Assembly (NCBI GenBank): GCA_964473525.1 | Contig: CAYYPK010000002.1 | Location: 124,001-188,000, forward strand | Reading direction: 5' to 3' | DNA length: 64,000 nucleotides | Origin: GCA-2687025 sp964473525 | GTDB lineage: Bacteria > Poribacteria > WGA-4E > GCA-2687025 | In this document: positions 24,760 through 33,076 of the stretch, piece by piece | Layout of the letters: every line of letters starts with the position of its first letter | Position numbering within the stretch: position 1 is the first letter of the stretch | Made by a program: the position numbers and the translations under genes | The notes under the pieces: model-generated | Database searches by the model: none | Seen by the model: only the letters and a program-made list of their open reading frames with translations | Told to the model about the DNA's origin: nothing

Positions 24760-25611
24760 CTACCGAGGGGCCGCTGCCAGGAGCTCGCCAAGGGCGTCCG
24801 GGAGGGGCCCGTCCCACCGCTGGAGCACACGCGATGCGGCGGGGATTCCCCTGGTGCCGATGTCCTCGACGGCGAACGACGCAACGCAGTTCCCGAAGCG
24901 CATCGCGTCCACCGGGTCGCCCTTGGCCGCTACGAAGAGCAGGTAGGCCGTCGCGAACACGTCGCCTGCTCCCGTGGGGTCCACCTGGGTCGCCTCGTAC
25001 GCCGGAAAGTGGCGGGCCTCATCGCCCGCGTAGAGCGTCGCGCCGCCGGCGCCGTGCGTGAACACGACACGCTTTGTCAGCGCGCGGAATCGGTCGAGCT
25101 CTTCTGGGAACGCCGCGATGTCCTCCTCGCTGAGGACGCACACGTCGACGTTCGGCAGCACGGCTTCGGTGTCTTTCCATCGCTTGGCGGTGACGACGCC
25201 GTCGCCGTCCCACGTGCGGAACCACCCCTGCGGGGTGACCCCGATGACGCTCCCGGTAGTGGCCTGTAGGACCGTCGGTTCCACCTCGTCGGCGATGGGG
25301 CAGAGGTAGAGCACGTCGGAGCGACCCCAATCGCGCGGGACATCCTCCCCGCTGAGTGTCCCGCCGCGCCCGCGTAGAACCTGCGTGCGCGCGCCGTCGT
25401 CATACGTGTTGTGGAAGGTCGTGGAGTCCTCCGCCGGCTTCACACTGATCGACACGGCCGCGGGTAGCGCGCGGGACTCCTCGAAGCTGGCGTCGTGCGA
25501 CGTAAGCACGCGGGCACGCGCCCCCAGACTGTGAGCGGCGATGCTCGAATACGCTGCCGCTCCGCCAACGACGTAGCCGCTGTCGGTGACGTCTCGGCAG
25601 ATGTGTCCCAC
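24760..25611 (-). CDS. PfkB-family carbohydrate kinase
   Basis: A ribokinase-like kinase of about 283 residues. The C-terminal family signature D-P-T-G-A-G-D-V-F (~217-225) holds the catalytic Asp and the anion hole, and G-G-A-A-A-Y-S-S near the N-terminus binds the sugar. The annotated start is GTG 25611. The family usually has a further ~10 residues before the first G-H-I-C-R-D strand; they are encoded upstream, starting at an ATC at 25641 with AAGGAG 6 nt before it. The in-frame stop at 25672-25674 is the stop of the upstream BatD-like gene, so the two genes share one frame. Substrate unknown. Confidence 0.9.
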   Translation of the reverse strand: MGHICRDVTDSGYVVGGAAAYSSIAAHSLGARARVLTSHDASFEESRALPAAVSISVKPAEDSTTFHNTYDDGARTQVLRGRGGTLSGEDVPRDWGRSDVLYLCPIADEVEPTVLQATTGSVIGVTPQGWFRTWDGDGVVTAKRWKDTEAVLPNVDVCVLSEEDIAAFPEELDRFRALTKRVVFTHGAGGATLYAGDEARHFPAYEATQVDPTGAGDVFATAYLLFVAAKGDPVDAMRFGNCVASFAVEDIGTRGIPAASRVLQRWDGPLPDALGELLAAAPR

Positions 25612-25671
25612 GGCAGCGAACGATATGGGCTGGGCGGCGATGGGGCGCTCCTTACTTGGTATCGTGCGGGC

Positions 25672-27282
25672 CTACGCGGCCCCAGCCATCAGTTTAACCG
25701 CGTCGACGGCGCGGCGTCTCAGATCTTCCTGCGCGGCCACGTCTGGCGGCGCCGGCGTGTAGAGGCCTTCGCCGCAGTCGTCCAGCACGGCGGCCGCGAC
25801 GGCGGCGCCCTCCGTGTCCGTCGCCGAGAGGCCGGCGTTTACCTGCCCGGGGGCCACGTCGAGCAAGTGCGCCAGGTATGTGCGCAACGCGGCGTCGATC
25901 TCGCGACACACACGCCGGCCCTCGCCCAGTTCTACGGCGCGCAGAGCATCCACCGTCTTCGCCTGACTGACGCTGCGCGGCGGTCGGTTGGCCTCCGGTC
26001 GTCCCGCCACCCGGCCCCGGATGCGGCGCGCGATCAGAAGCGCCGCCGCCGCCAGTGCGACGAGAGTGGCGGCCGCCGCCAGAGGGACACCCAGCCTGCG
26101 CTTGGGGGCCGCCGTCGGCGTCCTTGCCATCGGGGCAGCGGCCACACGCAGCGACGCCTCGTGGGCCTCTGCGCGCGCATAGGCTCCGCGCGCGGGAGAG
26201 AACGTCGAGATCGAAGGGAACACGACGGTCGTCGGCCCAGGCCGCTGGGGCACGAGGACGTACTCCAGGATCCGCGTGCCCCCTACCTGGCCGTCGACAA
26301 TGTCCGTGTCGGTGCGTGTGGCTCCGGCGTAGATCTCGCCAGCGATCGACGTGGGTGGCGGTATGTCCGTCAACGTGTCGAGGTCGCCGCGTCCAGCTAT
26401 GCGCAGCGTGAAGCGCGCCGCCTGCCCGACTTCGGCGCCCGCCGGCGCTGGGTCGGCGGACACGGTGAATTCGCCTACGCCCCCCGAGAAGTCGCTGGGG
26501 GCGGGGCTGGGCAGCGGGCGCACGACAACGGTCACCCCTTCCGTCCTCAGGTCGCGCGCGCCGTCGACCACGCGGGGGAGGACGAGTCGCGTCTCCCCAA
26601 TCTCCAGTTCGCCACTGACGATAGGGAAGAGCGCGCGTACGATCTCCTCCACGAAGTAGTCCCTGCCGTCTATGCGCACGCGAGCGCCTTCGTCCGCTGG
26701 GGACTGTCCGGCGGGCCTTGACGCGAACCCATCGAACGACGGCAGCCCGTATTGGGGTGACTCGCCGGTGGGCAACCAGTTCTCGAAGTAGTACCGGAAG
26801 CGGTACGTGATCTGCTCGTGAACGTACGCGGACGGGTTGTCGACAGTGGCCGTGACGAAGCGTCGGCCCGTGATGTCGTCGCTTACCGCCGCAGAGGAGC
26901 TCTCCCCGCCGACGCGCCCCGTCACGCGCGCCTCGACGGACGCCGTTAGGACCAAGCCTCCGTGGTCCAGTGTGGCCTCAACTCGCGTTGGGCCGATCTC
27001 GACAGGGACGAGCAAGAAGCGCCACTGACGCCCGTCGGGTGTCTGTCGTCCCTGGGTCGGCGCCAGTCGTTGCGCGACGAAGCCGTCGCTGCTCAGCACG
27101 GGCTGCGTGATGTCGGGGGTCGTGGCGCCGACCAGCCGAACGACGGCCGCCACCACGTCGTCAAGGGCCACCTCGGTTGGGGCGAGCTCCAGCCGCAGCT
27201 GCTGCGCCGTGGCGCTCGCGGTCGCCACCGCCGCGAGGGCGACGAGACCGACGAGGCGCCCTACCCGGCCGAGCCCAACCAC
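25672..27282 (-). CDS. BatD-like protein
   Basis: A 536-residue protein with a signal peptide (~1-26, ending A-S-A-T-A-Q), a long extracytoplasmic beta-rich region (~27-395) and a single transmembrane segment near 405-425. It carries the typical 'YRFRYYFE' and 'R-P-G-P-T-T-V-V-F-P' strands of BatD proteins. BatD usually belongs to a moxR-batABCD cluster that acts on the periplasmic face of the membrane, in aerotolerance or motility. Here no batA, batB or moxR is next to it, and neighbours are ndk upstream and a PfkB kinase downstream. Its start overlaps the 3' end of ndk by 22 bp. Confidence 0.88.
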   Translation of the reverse strand: MVGLGRVGRLVGLVALAAVATASATAQQLRLELAPTEVALDDVVAAVVRLVGATTPDITQPVLSSDGFVAQRLAPTQGRQTPDGRQWRFLLVPVEIGPTRVEATLDHGGLVLTASVEARVTGRVGGESSSAAVSDDITGRRFVTATVDNPSAYVHEQITYRFRYYFENWLPTGESPQYGLPSFDGFASRPAGQSPADEGARVRIDGRDYFVEEIVRALFPIVSGELEIGETRLVLPRVVDGARDLRTEGVTVVVRPLPSPAPSDFSGGVGEFTVSADPAPAGAEVGQAARFTLRIAGRGDLDTLTDIPPPTSIAGEIYAGATRTDTDIVDGQVGGTRILEYVLVPQRPGPTTVVFPSISTFSPARGAYARAEAHEASLRVAAAPMARTPTAAPKRRLGVPLAAAATLVALAAAALLIARRIRGRVAGRPEANRPPRSVSQAKTVDALRAVELGEGRRVCREIDAALRTYLAHLLDVAPGQVNAGLSATDTEGAAVAAAVLDDCGEGLYTPAPPDVAAQEDLRRRAVDAVKLMAGAA

Positions 27283-27716
27283 GCTGCGTCACTTCGGTCG
27301 TATTCCAAGAGCTCATCCGGGGAGAAGAAGACGTCCAGCTCCGCCGCCGCGGTGTCCGGGGCGTCGGACGCGTGTATCAGGTTGAGGGTCGTGTGCGCGG
27401 CGTAGTCGCCGCGGACCGTGCCTGGAAGGGCGTCGTCGGGCCGTGTCGCGCCCACGAGCGTACGAACGCGCGCGATGGCGTTCTCGCCTGCCAAGGCGAC
27501 CGCGATGAGCGGCGAAGACGTGATGAAGGCGAGCAGTACCGGGAAGAACGGCTTGTCAACGTGCACGGCGTAGTGTCGGCGCGCCAACGCCTCATCGGCG
27601 TGCAACATCTTCATGCCGACGATCTTCAGACCCTTGGCCTCGAAGCGGCCCAGGATTTCACCGACGAGCGCTCGCTGCACGGCGTCGGGCTTCAAGAGAA
27701 CTAGTGTGCGTTCCAC
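27261..27716 (-). CDS. ndk: Nucleoside diphosphate kinase
   Basis: Transfers the gamma phosphate between nucleoside triphosphates and diphosphates through a phosphohistidine. The 151 residues match family length. The active site N-L-I-H115-A-S-D is intact, with the N-terminal E-R-T-L-V-L-L-K-P-D. It starts at GTG 27716. The C-terminal end is slightly longer than usual and overlaps the BatD-like gene. It lies downstream of the TPR gene, separated by a hairpin at 27742-27763. Confidence 0.96.
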   Translation of the reverse strand: MERTLVLLKPDAVQRALVGEILGRFEAKGLKIVGMKMLHADEALARRHYAVHVDKPFFPVLLAFITSSPLIAVALAGENAIARVRTLVGATRPDDALPGTVRGDYAAHTTLNLIHASDAPDTAAAELDVFFSPDELLEYDRSDAAWLGSAG

Positions 27717-27741
27717 GTGTGCGTATTCCCTAACATGAAAT

Positions 27742-27763
27742 GCCCCCCGAGGATGTCGGAGGG
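27742..27763 (-). terminator. Hairpin between the TPR operon and ndk
   Basis: A 9-bp stem with a 4-nt loop (GCCCTCCGA-catc-TCGGGGGGC type, one G-U pair) followed by ATTTCATG on the minus strand. It lies ~30 nt beyond the TPR gene stop, so it probably ends that operon. The U-tract is short. Confidence 0.35.
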
Positions 27764-27794
27764 CAGACGCGATAGCTGATACGGCGTCGAGGAA

Positions 27795-29030
27795 CTACGC
27801 GGACGTGTCCGCGCGCAGCTCCAGGATGTACGCCTCGTCGATCTCGTTGGACCCGTGCGATGGGTTCGAGTGTTCCTCGGGGAACTGCCTCAGCAAGGCC
27901 TCGTATTCGTCTATGGCGCGCGGGTCACGTCGGTCCTGGTATATCCTGCCGATCTGGTATTGGGCGTTGCGCTGCACGTCGTATGCCGAGCGCGCGTCCG
28001 TCTCAATGGCGGCGACGGACATGGCGCCGTCGACGATGGCTCGGTACGCCGTGACCGCTTCGTCGACCATGTCCAGGCCGTCCAGGTATATCCGCGCCAT
28101 GAAGACCTGCGCCGCGGGCGCGTTCTTGCTGTTCGGGTGCTTGCCGATGGCCGCCTGCAGCGCCGCGACCGCCGTTTCGTATTCCTGCATGCGCTCGGAC
28201 GCCCACCCGATGCGGAACGCGGACTCCTCGGCAAACTCGGTGTCGGGGTACAGCTCCATCGTGGCCTCGTACGCCTCGATGGCCTGCGCGAACTGCCGCT
28301 CGTCGAAGTACGTCTGCCCGATGTTGAACTGAGATGCCGGCGCGTACTCCGCGTCCGCGATCTCGATGAGGTTGCGGAACTGCGTGCGCGCGGACTCGAA
28401 CTGCTGCCGCTCATGGAAGATCACGCCACGATAGAACATGGCGGCAGGCAGCTTGTCCGTGAGCGGAAAGTCCTCTGAGAACTGCGCCAGCTCAGCCAGC
28501 GCGTCGTCGAACGCCGCGCGCTTGAGTTGACACACCGCATGGCTCAGAGTGACGTCTTCCAACAAGGGCGACGACGGGTACTCGCGGAGGAAACGGTCGA
28601 AGAGGACGAGCGCCCGGTCGTACTCCTGCCGCTGGAACAGGGCGACGCCGATCGCGTTCAGAGCGTCCGGGGCGTGCTCGCTGTCCGGGTAGTCGTTGAG
28701 TATGCGCCGATAGAGGGCGAATGCGGTGTCCGCCTGGTCCTCTACGTCGATGCGCGAGGCGATGGCGAACAACGCGTCGTCGGCGTATTCGCTGTCAGCG
28801 TACGTATCGAAGACTCGGCGGTACAGCGCCAGCACCTGCGCCCACCGCTCTGGGTCGTTGGCGTCAGCGGGAGGCGAGTCCGTACGCACGGCGAGATCGT
28901 ACGCCTGCGCGGCGTTCACGTAGTAGTTCTGGTAGTCTCGATCTCCGCCACCGCCACCAGACGTGACGCGCCCGGCGATGAACGCCAGAACGACCAAGGC
29001 TATCGATACCACCGGCATAGCTTGCTTCAC
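27795..29030 (-). CDS. Membrane-anchored TPR protein (BamD/YbgF-like)
   Basis: 411 residues: an N-terminal membrane segment (~6-22, 'VVSIALVVLAFIAG'), a short linker and then about eight to nine tetratricopeptide repeats of 34-37 residues with the typical A-x2-Y-x3-L and Y-P-x-S patterns. Such proteins serve as scaffolds in envelope assembly or the Tol-Pal system. The GTG start at 29030 overlaps the threonine aldolase stop (GTGA). The frame extends upstream to 29483, but that part is shadow coding of the aldolase gene. The partner is unknown. Confidence 0.92.
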   Translation of the reverse strand: MKQAMPVVSIALVVLAFIAGRVTSGGGGGDRDYQNYYVNAAQAYDLAVRTDSPPADANDPERWAQVLALYRRVFDTYADSEYADDALFAIASRIDVEDQADTAFALYRRILNDYPDSEHAPDALNAIGVALFQRQEYDRALVLFDRFLREYPSSPLLEDVTLSHAVCQLKRAAFDDALAELAQFSEDFPLTDKLPAAMFYRGVIFHERQQFESARTQFRNLIEIADAEYAPASQFNIGQTYFDERQFAQAIEAYEATMELYPDTEFAEESAFRIGWASERMQEYETAVAALQAAIGKHPNSKNAPAAQVFMARIYLDGLDMVDEAVTAYRAIVDGAMSVAAIETDARSAYDVQRNAQYQIGRIYQDRRDPRAIDEYEALLRQFPEEHSNPSHGSNEIDEAYILELRADTSA

Positions 29031-30094
29031 GACGCCGCTCCCTTGCTGTCCTCGACAATCTCCTCGAAGAGCCGCAGCGCGATGGCCGACGCCTCCTTGA
29101 CTCTGTCGCGCGACGCGTCGCGGTTCGTGACGAATCGGAGCATTGTCGGCCCGTAGACGCTCGCCAGCACGCCTCGCTCTCGCAAGCGCTCGACGACACG
29201 CCCTGCGTCTGCCCCTACGCCGTCGGTGCGCACGATCACGATGTTCGTCTGCACGCTCGCCGGATCGACCGCCAGCTCCTCGACCTGGCTCAACTGCTCG
29301 GCGAGGTACGTCGCGTTCTCGTGATCCTCGTGTAGCCGTGCGGGCATTTCGGTGAGAGCGATTAGTCCGGCCGCCGCGATAACGCCTGCCTGACGCATCG
29401 CTCCCCCAAGCCGACGCCGCATCGCGCGCGCGCGCGTGATGAACTCGTCTGAGCCAGCAAGGATCGAGCCAACGGGCGCGCACAGTCCCTTCGACAGGCA
29501 GAACTGTATCGAGTCTACCTGATGAGCGATGTCAGCGACAGGCACGCCAAGGTACGCTGCCGCGTTGAACACGCGCGCGCCGTCCATGTGGAGCGGGACG
29601 TCCGCCGCCGACGTGACCGCGTGCAGGTCGCCGATGTCCGTCTGTGGGGCAACGCTGCCGCCGCGTCGGTTGTGCGTGTTCTCGACGCACACGACGCCGA
29701 CGGCGGGGTGCAGCCAGGCGGGACGGTCCAGATGCCCCTGCACGAAATCGGGCGCCGGCACGCCGCTGTCGTTGTCGCTGAGGAGCGGCAGGATGCCACC
29801 AAGCGCCGACACGCCTCCCTGCTCATAGACATAGATGTGACACTCGGCGTCCATCACAGCCGACTGCCCCGCCGTGGCGTGTGTCAAGACCGCACACGCG
29901 TTCCCCATGGTGCCGCTTGGCACGAACATGGCGGCAGCCTTGCCTACGGCGGCAGCGGCCTGCTCCTCGAGCGCGCGAACCGTTGGATCCTCGCCGTACA
30001 CGTCGTCGCCGACCTCCGCGTTCGCCATCGCACGGCGCATGTCGGATGTCGGCTTGGTGATCGTGTCGCTGCGCAGGTCTATCGGCGCGGTCAT
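29027..30094 (-). CDS. ltaE: Low-specificity L-threonine aldolase
   Basis: A PLP enzyme splitting L-threonine (or allo-threonine) to glycine and acetaldehyde. The 355 residues match the family. Visible motifs are D-L-R-S-D-T-I-T-K-P (6-15), G-D-D-V-Y-G-E-D-P-T (29-38), the P-S-G-T-M-G-N segment (59-65), H-M-D-G-A-R (169-174) and the PLP lysine K202 in C-L-S-K-G-L-C-A-P-V-G-S. The ATG at 30094 overlaps the preceding gene's stop by 4 bp. The frame is open upstream to 30217, but the extra 41 residues are Arg-rich and unlike the family. It sits between two TPR genes. Confidence 0.95.
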   Translation of the reverse strand: MTAPIDLRSDTITKPTSDMRRAMANAEVGDDVYGEDPTVRALEEQAAAAVGKAAAMFVPSGTMGNACAVLTHATAGQSAVMDAECHIYVYEQGGVSALGGILPLLSDNDSGVPAPDFVQGHLDRPAWLHPAVGVVCVENTHNRRGGSVAPQTDIGDLHAVTSAADVPLHMDGARVFNAAAYLGVPVADIAHQVDSIQFCLSKGLCAPVGSILAGSDEFITRARAMRRRLGGAMRQAGVIAAAGLIALTEMPARLHEDHENATYLAEQLSQVEELAVDPASVQTNIVIVRTDGVGADAGRVVERLRERGVLASVYGPTMLRFVTNRDASRDRVKEASAIALRLFEEIVEDSKGAAS

Positions 30095-30504
30095 TCGTCC
30101 TCGGCGCCGCCGATGATGTCGAAGTGGAGGCGTAGGGCGTCGGCGCGCCGCAAGGCCGCGCTCGCGAGATGGTGGCCGGCGTACTTCACGTACACCGACT
30201 GGAAATGGTCGATGCACTCCGCCGAGAAGTCCTGCCGCGTGAGGGCCTCGGCGCGCCAGTAGGCTGCCGAGATGCGGCTCTCCTCGTCGTACTCCTCACT
30301 GTCCACGACAGCCTGCAACTGCTCGACGGCGGTTGCGTAGTCGCCCTGATGATACGCGTAACGCCCCTCGGCCAAGGGCGTCGTTGGGAGCTCAGCGACG
30401 AACGTGGGTCGCGGTGGTGGAGGCGGCGGAAGAAACGGGTCGTCGCCTGCCGCCGCGCTGTCGCTTTCGGCCACTTCCGGCTCCTGGTCTTCGGTCAATG
30501 CCAT
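30091..30504 (-). CDS. Short TPR-containing protein
   Basis: 137 residues: an acidic N-terminus, a proline-rich stretch with six prolines in a row (~26-33), then two tetratricopeptide-like repeats ('EGRYAYHQGDYATAVEQL' and 'AYWRAEALTRQDFSA'). No membrane segment. It starts at ATG 30504. It precedes ltaE with a 4-bp overlap; the operon order is short TPR, aldolase, membrane TPR. It may work with the longer TPR protein, which is an inference from this tight spacing only. Confidence 0.85.
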   Translation of the reverse strand: MALTEDQEPEVAESDSAAAGDDPFLPPPPPPRPTFVAELPTTPLAEGRYAYHQGDYATAVEQLQAVVDSEEYDEESRISAAYWRAEALTRQDFSAECIDHFQSVYVKYAGHHLASAALRRADALRLHFDIIGGAEDE

Positions 30505-30565
30505 GCCCTTTGTCGCCCTTTCACGGAACGGATCATGCGATCCGGCTAGTACTGAACAGTCCTGG

Positions 30566-31141
30566 TCACGTTCTGACCACGCTGGCGCGCGTCCAACGTC
30601 GAGATGCGGCGGCGCCGAACAGCACCACCACTACGACGTGTGCGACTGTGGCGGTGGCGCCCGACGCAAACGCCAGGGGTGGCGAAGCCCACGCCAACAG
30701 GTCCACCGACGGCAGCGCCCATGGCGCGAATGCCATCAGCAGCGATGCTCCGCCAACATACCGCCCTATGCGAGGCGCGGCGGCGATTGCGTAGCCCCAG
30801 GCAGTCGCGACAGCCATGGCGCGCCCGCCGTCCGAGGCGATCCGAGCTACGTCCGTGGCCCCCGAGGCGACGACCCATACCGGGAGAGCCAACACGGCGT
30901 GTACGACCCCAGCCATGGCGACCCGCGAGCCGGGCAGTCGGCCGTCGCTGTCCGGCCATCCAACGGCGGCAACTAGCGCCATGCCAACGTACGTCGCATC
31001 AGTGACGGCGCGTGTACCGACGCCCAGGGCCGCTTCAGTCGCGACAACGGCCGCGTAGGCGCCCACCCCAACCACCCAGCGCACCCAAGCGCGCCGAGAT
31101 GCCACGAGTGCGTACGCCACCGCCCTGCCCCAAACATCCAT
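30566..31141 (-). CDS. Unknown integral membrane protein
   Basis: A 191-residue protein with about five or six hydrophobic segments (for example 'YVGMALVAAVGW', 'AGVVHAVLALPVWVVAS' and 'AHVVVVVLFGAAA'), separated by short polar turns. I recognise no family. Coding is supported by a good promoter at 31168-31196 in the right place and by the hydrophobic pattern, which shadow frames rarely show so regularly. It lies between rpoD and the short TPR gene on the same strand. Confidence 0.72.
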   Translation of the reverse strand: MDVWGRAVAYALVASRRAWVRWVVGVGAYAAVVATEAALGVGTRAVTDATYVGMALVAAVGWPDSDGRLPGSRVAMAGVVHAVLALPVWVVASGATDVARIASDGGRAMAVATAWGYAIAAAPRIGRYVGGASLLMAFAPWALPSVDLLAWASPPLAFASGATATVAHVVVVVLFGAAASRRWTRASVVRT

Positions 31142-31167
31142 CGCGGCCGAGCCACGGCGCCGACCTG

Positions 31168-31196
31168 AGTATACGGGCGCGGAATCGGCCCGGCAA
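31168..31196 (-). promoter_or_regulatory. Promoter of the membrane protein gene
   Basis: TTGCCG (31196-31191), a 17-nt spacer and TATACT (31173-31168) on the minus strand. Predicted start near 31161, about 20 nt before the ATG. It lies just beyond the rpoD stop. Confidence 0.58.
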
Positions 31197-31217
31197 CGCG
31201 GCTGCCTTCACTGTCGA

Positions 31218-32999
31218 CTAGAGATCCGAGTGGCCGCGCAGTCGCTGCCGCCGCACGGGGTGACGCAGCTTGCGCAGCGCCTTTGCCTCAATCTGGCGGA
31301 TGCGTTCGCGCGTGACGTTGAAGACCGACCCGACCTCTTCGAGCGTGCGAGGGTAGCCGTCGCCGATCCCAAAGCGGAGGCGAATCACCTGTGCCTCGCG
31401 AGGATCCAAGCCTTCGAGGACGCCCGCGACCTGCTCCTTGAGCAACGACACCGCTGTCTCGTTCACCGGCGACTTGACGTCCTTGTCCTCGATGAAGTCG
31501 CCGAGGTGGCTGTCCTCCTCCTCGCCGATAGGAGTCTCCAGCGAGATGGGCTCCTGCGCGACGCGCATGATCTGATGCACCTTCTCCGGTGGCAACTCCA
31601 TGCGCACGCTGAGCTCTTCGGGCGTCGGCTCGCGGCCGGTCTCCTGCACGAATTGCCGCGAGATGCGCGCCAGCCTATTGATGGTCTCCGTCATGTGGAC
31701 CGGCACGCGAATCGTCCGCGCCTGGTCGGCGATGGCGCGGCTGATTGCCTGGCGAATCCACCACGTCGCGTATGTGCTGAACTTGTACCCGCGTCGGTAC
31801 TCGAACTTGTCCACCGCCTTCATGAGACCCATGTTCCCCTCCTGGATGAGGTCGAGGAACATCAGGTTTGGCGTGCGCACCGTGTATTTCTTAGCGATGC
31901 TGACGACCAGGCGCAGATTCGCCTCGATGATCGCGCGCTTCGCCTCCGCTGCCAGCGACTCGCCGCGACGGATGCGCCGGCGTATCTCCTCCAGCCGGTT
32001 CACGGAGAACCCGAGGTGGTGCTCGATGTGCTGAATGCGGCGGCGTGTCTGGATGATTTCGCGGCCGAGGCGCGCGATGTCCGCGGTGACGAAGCCTTCC
32101 GGCAGCCTGCGCGCGCGCGGGCGACCAGCCAGGGCCACGACCTCGTCGCAGGACAGGCGCGTCTCACGGGCGATATAGGCCAGGTGTCGCCGCATACGCG
32201 CCACCTCGAACGCCGTGCGTTTGACGCCGTCGCTCATGGCGCCGATGCGTTCGCGGCTGAGCTTCAGCTTGCGCAGCTTCGCGGACACGGCGGATCGCTG
32301 TTGCTCGGCGTTCTCGACGAAGCGTTCACGGGCATCCTCGTCGGCCGCGTTGCTCTTGCTGTAGGTCTCGCGGATCGACAGCTCGGCGTCGTTGAGCGCC
32401 TCGAGCGTCTCCTTCGCCTGGCGGATATAGCGAGTGCCGCGCCCGGATCGACTTTGCGTGGGCAGCGCCAGCACTTCGGCGGGGCGAAGCTTCTCCTTCA
32501 CCATGCCGTTCAGCAGCTTGCGGATCTCCGTGAGCGCCATCGGGGTGTCGAGCACGGCGTCCCGGACGATGTGGTGGCCCTTCTCGATCTGCTTCGAGAG
32601 CGCCACTTCCTGCTGCTTCGTCAGGAGGGGCACCTTGCCCATCTCGCGCAGGTAGACCTTTATCGGGTCGTCGGAGGACCAGTCGGACGGCTCGCGTTCG
32701 AGGAGGGAGCTCAGGAAGCGGTCGCCTTTGTCGGCGTCGCTGGACTCCTCGCCCGGCCCGCCGGCTCCCATCGCGTTTACGCGGTCGAAATCAATGCGGG
32801 CGGTGTCGACGCCGCCTTCGTCCCCGCGGGACATGCCGAATCCCCGCAGTCCGGCGGCCAGTTGGCTAAATACGGCCTCTTCCTCGGCCTCGTCTTGCTC
32901 TTCCACCTCTTCGTAGACGAGAGCTTCACGGTTCCCTCCGCTGGTCTTCCGACGCGTGTAGGCCCGTGCCGTGCCCGAGGTCTGGTTGCGTATTGCCAT
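31218..32999 (-). CDS. rpoD: RNA polymerase primary sigma factor RpoD
   Basis: About 593 residues. Region 1.2/2 is clear ('DPIKVYLREMGKVPLLT'), the core-binding 2.1-2.4 block reads N-L-R-L-V-V-S-I-A-K-K-Y, then F-L-D-L-I-Q-E-G-N-x-G-L-M-K-A-V and Y-K-F-S-T-Y-A-T-W-W-I-R-Q-A. Region 3 follows ('IRVPVHMTETINRL'). Region 4.2 ends in T-L-E-E-V-G-S-V-F-N-V-T-R-E-R-I-R-Q-I-E-A-K-A-L-R-K-L. This is the housekeeping sigma factor recognising -35 TTGACA and -10 TATAAT. The ATG at 32999 has GGGAGA ~10 nt upstream; a GTG at 33080 overlapping the dnaG stop would add 27 residues. Confidence 0.97.
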   Translation of the reverse strand: MAIRNQTSGTARAYTRRKTSGGNREALVYEEVEEQDEAEEEAVFSQLAAGLRGFGMSRGDEGGVDTARIDFDRVNAMGAGGPGEESSDADKGDRFLSSLLEREPSDWSSDDPIKVYLREMGKVPLLTKQQEVALSKQIEKGHHIVRDAVLDTPMALTEIRKLLNGMVKEKLRPAEVLALPTQSRSGRGTRYIRQAKETLEALNDAELSIRETYSKSNAADEDARERFVENAEQQRSAVSAKLRKLKLSRERIGAMSDGVKRTAFEVARMRRHLAYIARETRLSCDEVVALAGRPRARRLPEGFVTADIARLGREIIQTRRRIQHIEHHLGFSVNRLEEIRRRIRRGESLAAEAKRAIIEANLRLVVSIAKKYTVRTPNLMFLDLIQEGNMGLMKAVDKFEYRRGYKFSTYATWWIRQAISRAIADQARTIRVPVHMTETINRLARISRQFVQETGREPTPEELSVRMELPPEKVHQIMRVAQEPISLETPIGEEEDSHLGDFIEDKDVKSPVNETAVSLLKEQVAGVLEGLDPREAQVIRLRFGIGDGYPRTLEEVGSVFNVTRERIRQIEAKALRKLRHPVRRQRLRGHSDL

Positions 33000-33076
33000 A
33001 CTGACTTGGTCTCCCTGTTGCCGGACGCCGCTCCGCAACGAACTTCGTGATGTGCCTGCTGGGGGTTGAGGCTGAC

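Noticed and set aside
25495..26721. Plus-strand open frame opposite the PfkB and BatD-like genes
   Set aside because: Arg/Gly-rich, no family features; the minus strand carries recognisable domains.
31230..33050. Long plus-strand open frame opposite rpoD (606 codons)
   Set aside because: Antisense shadow of a conserved sigma factor in high-GC DNA; no motif.
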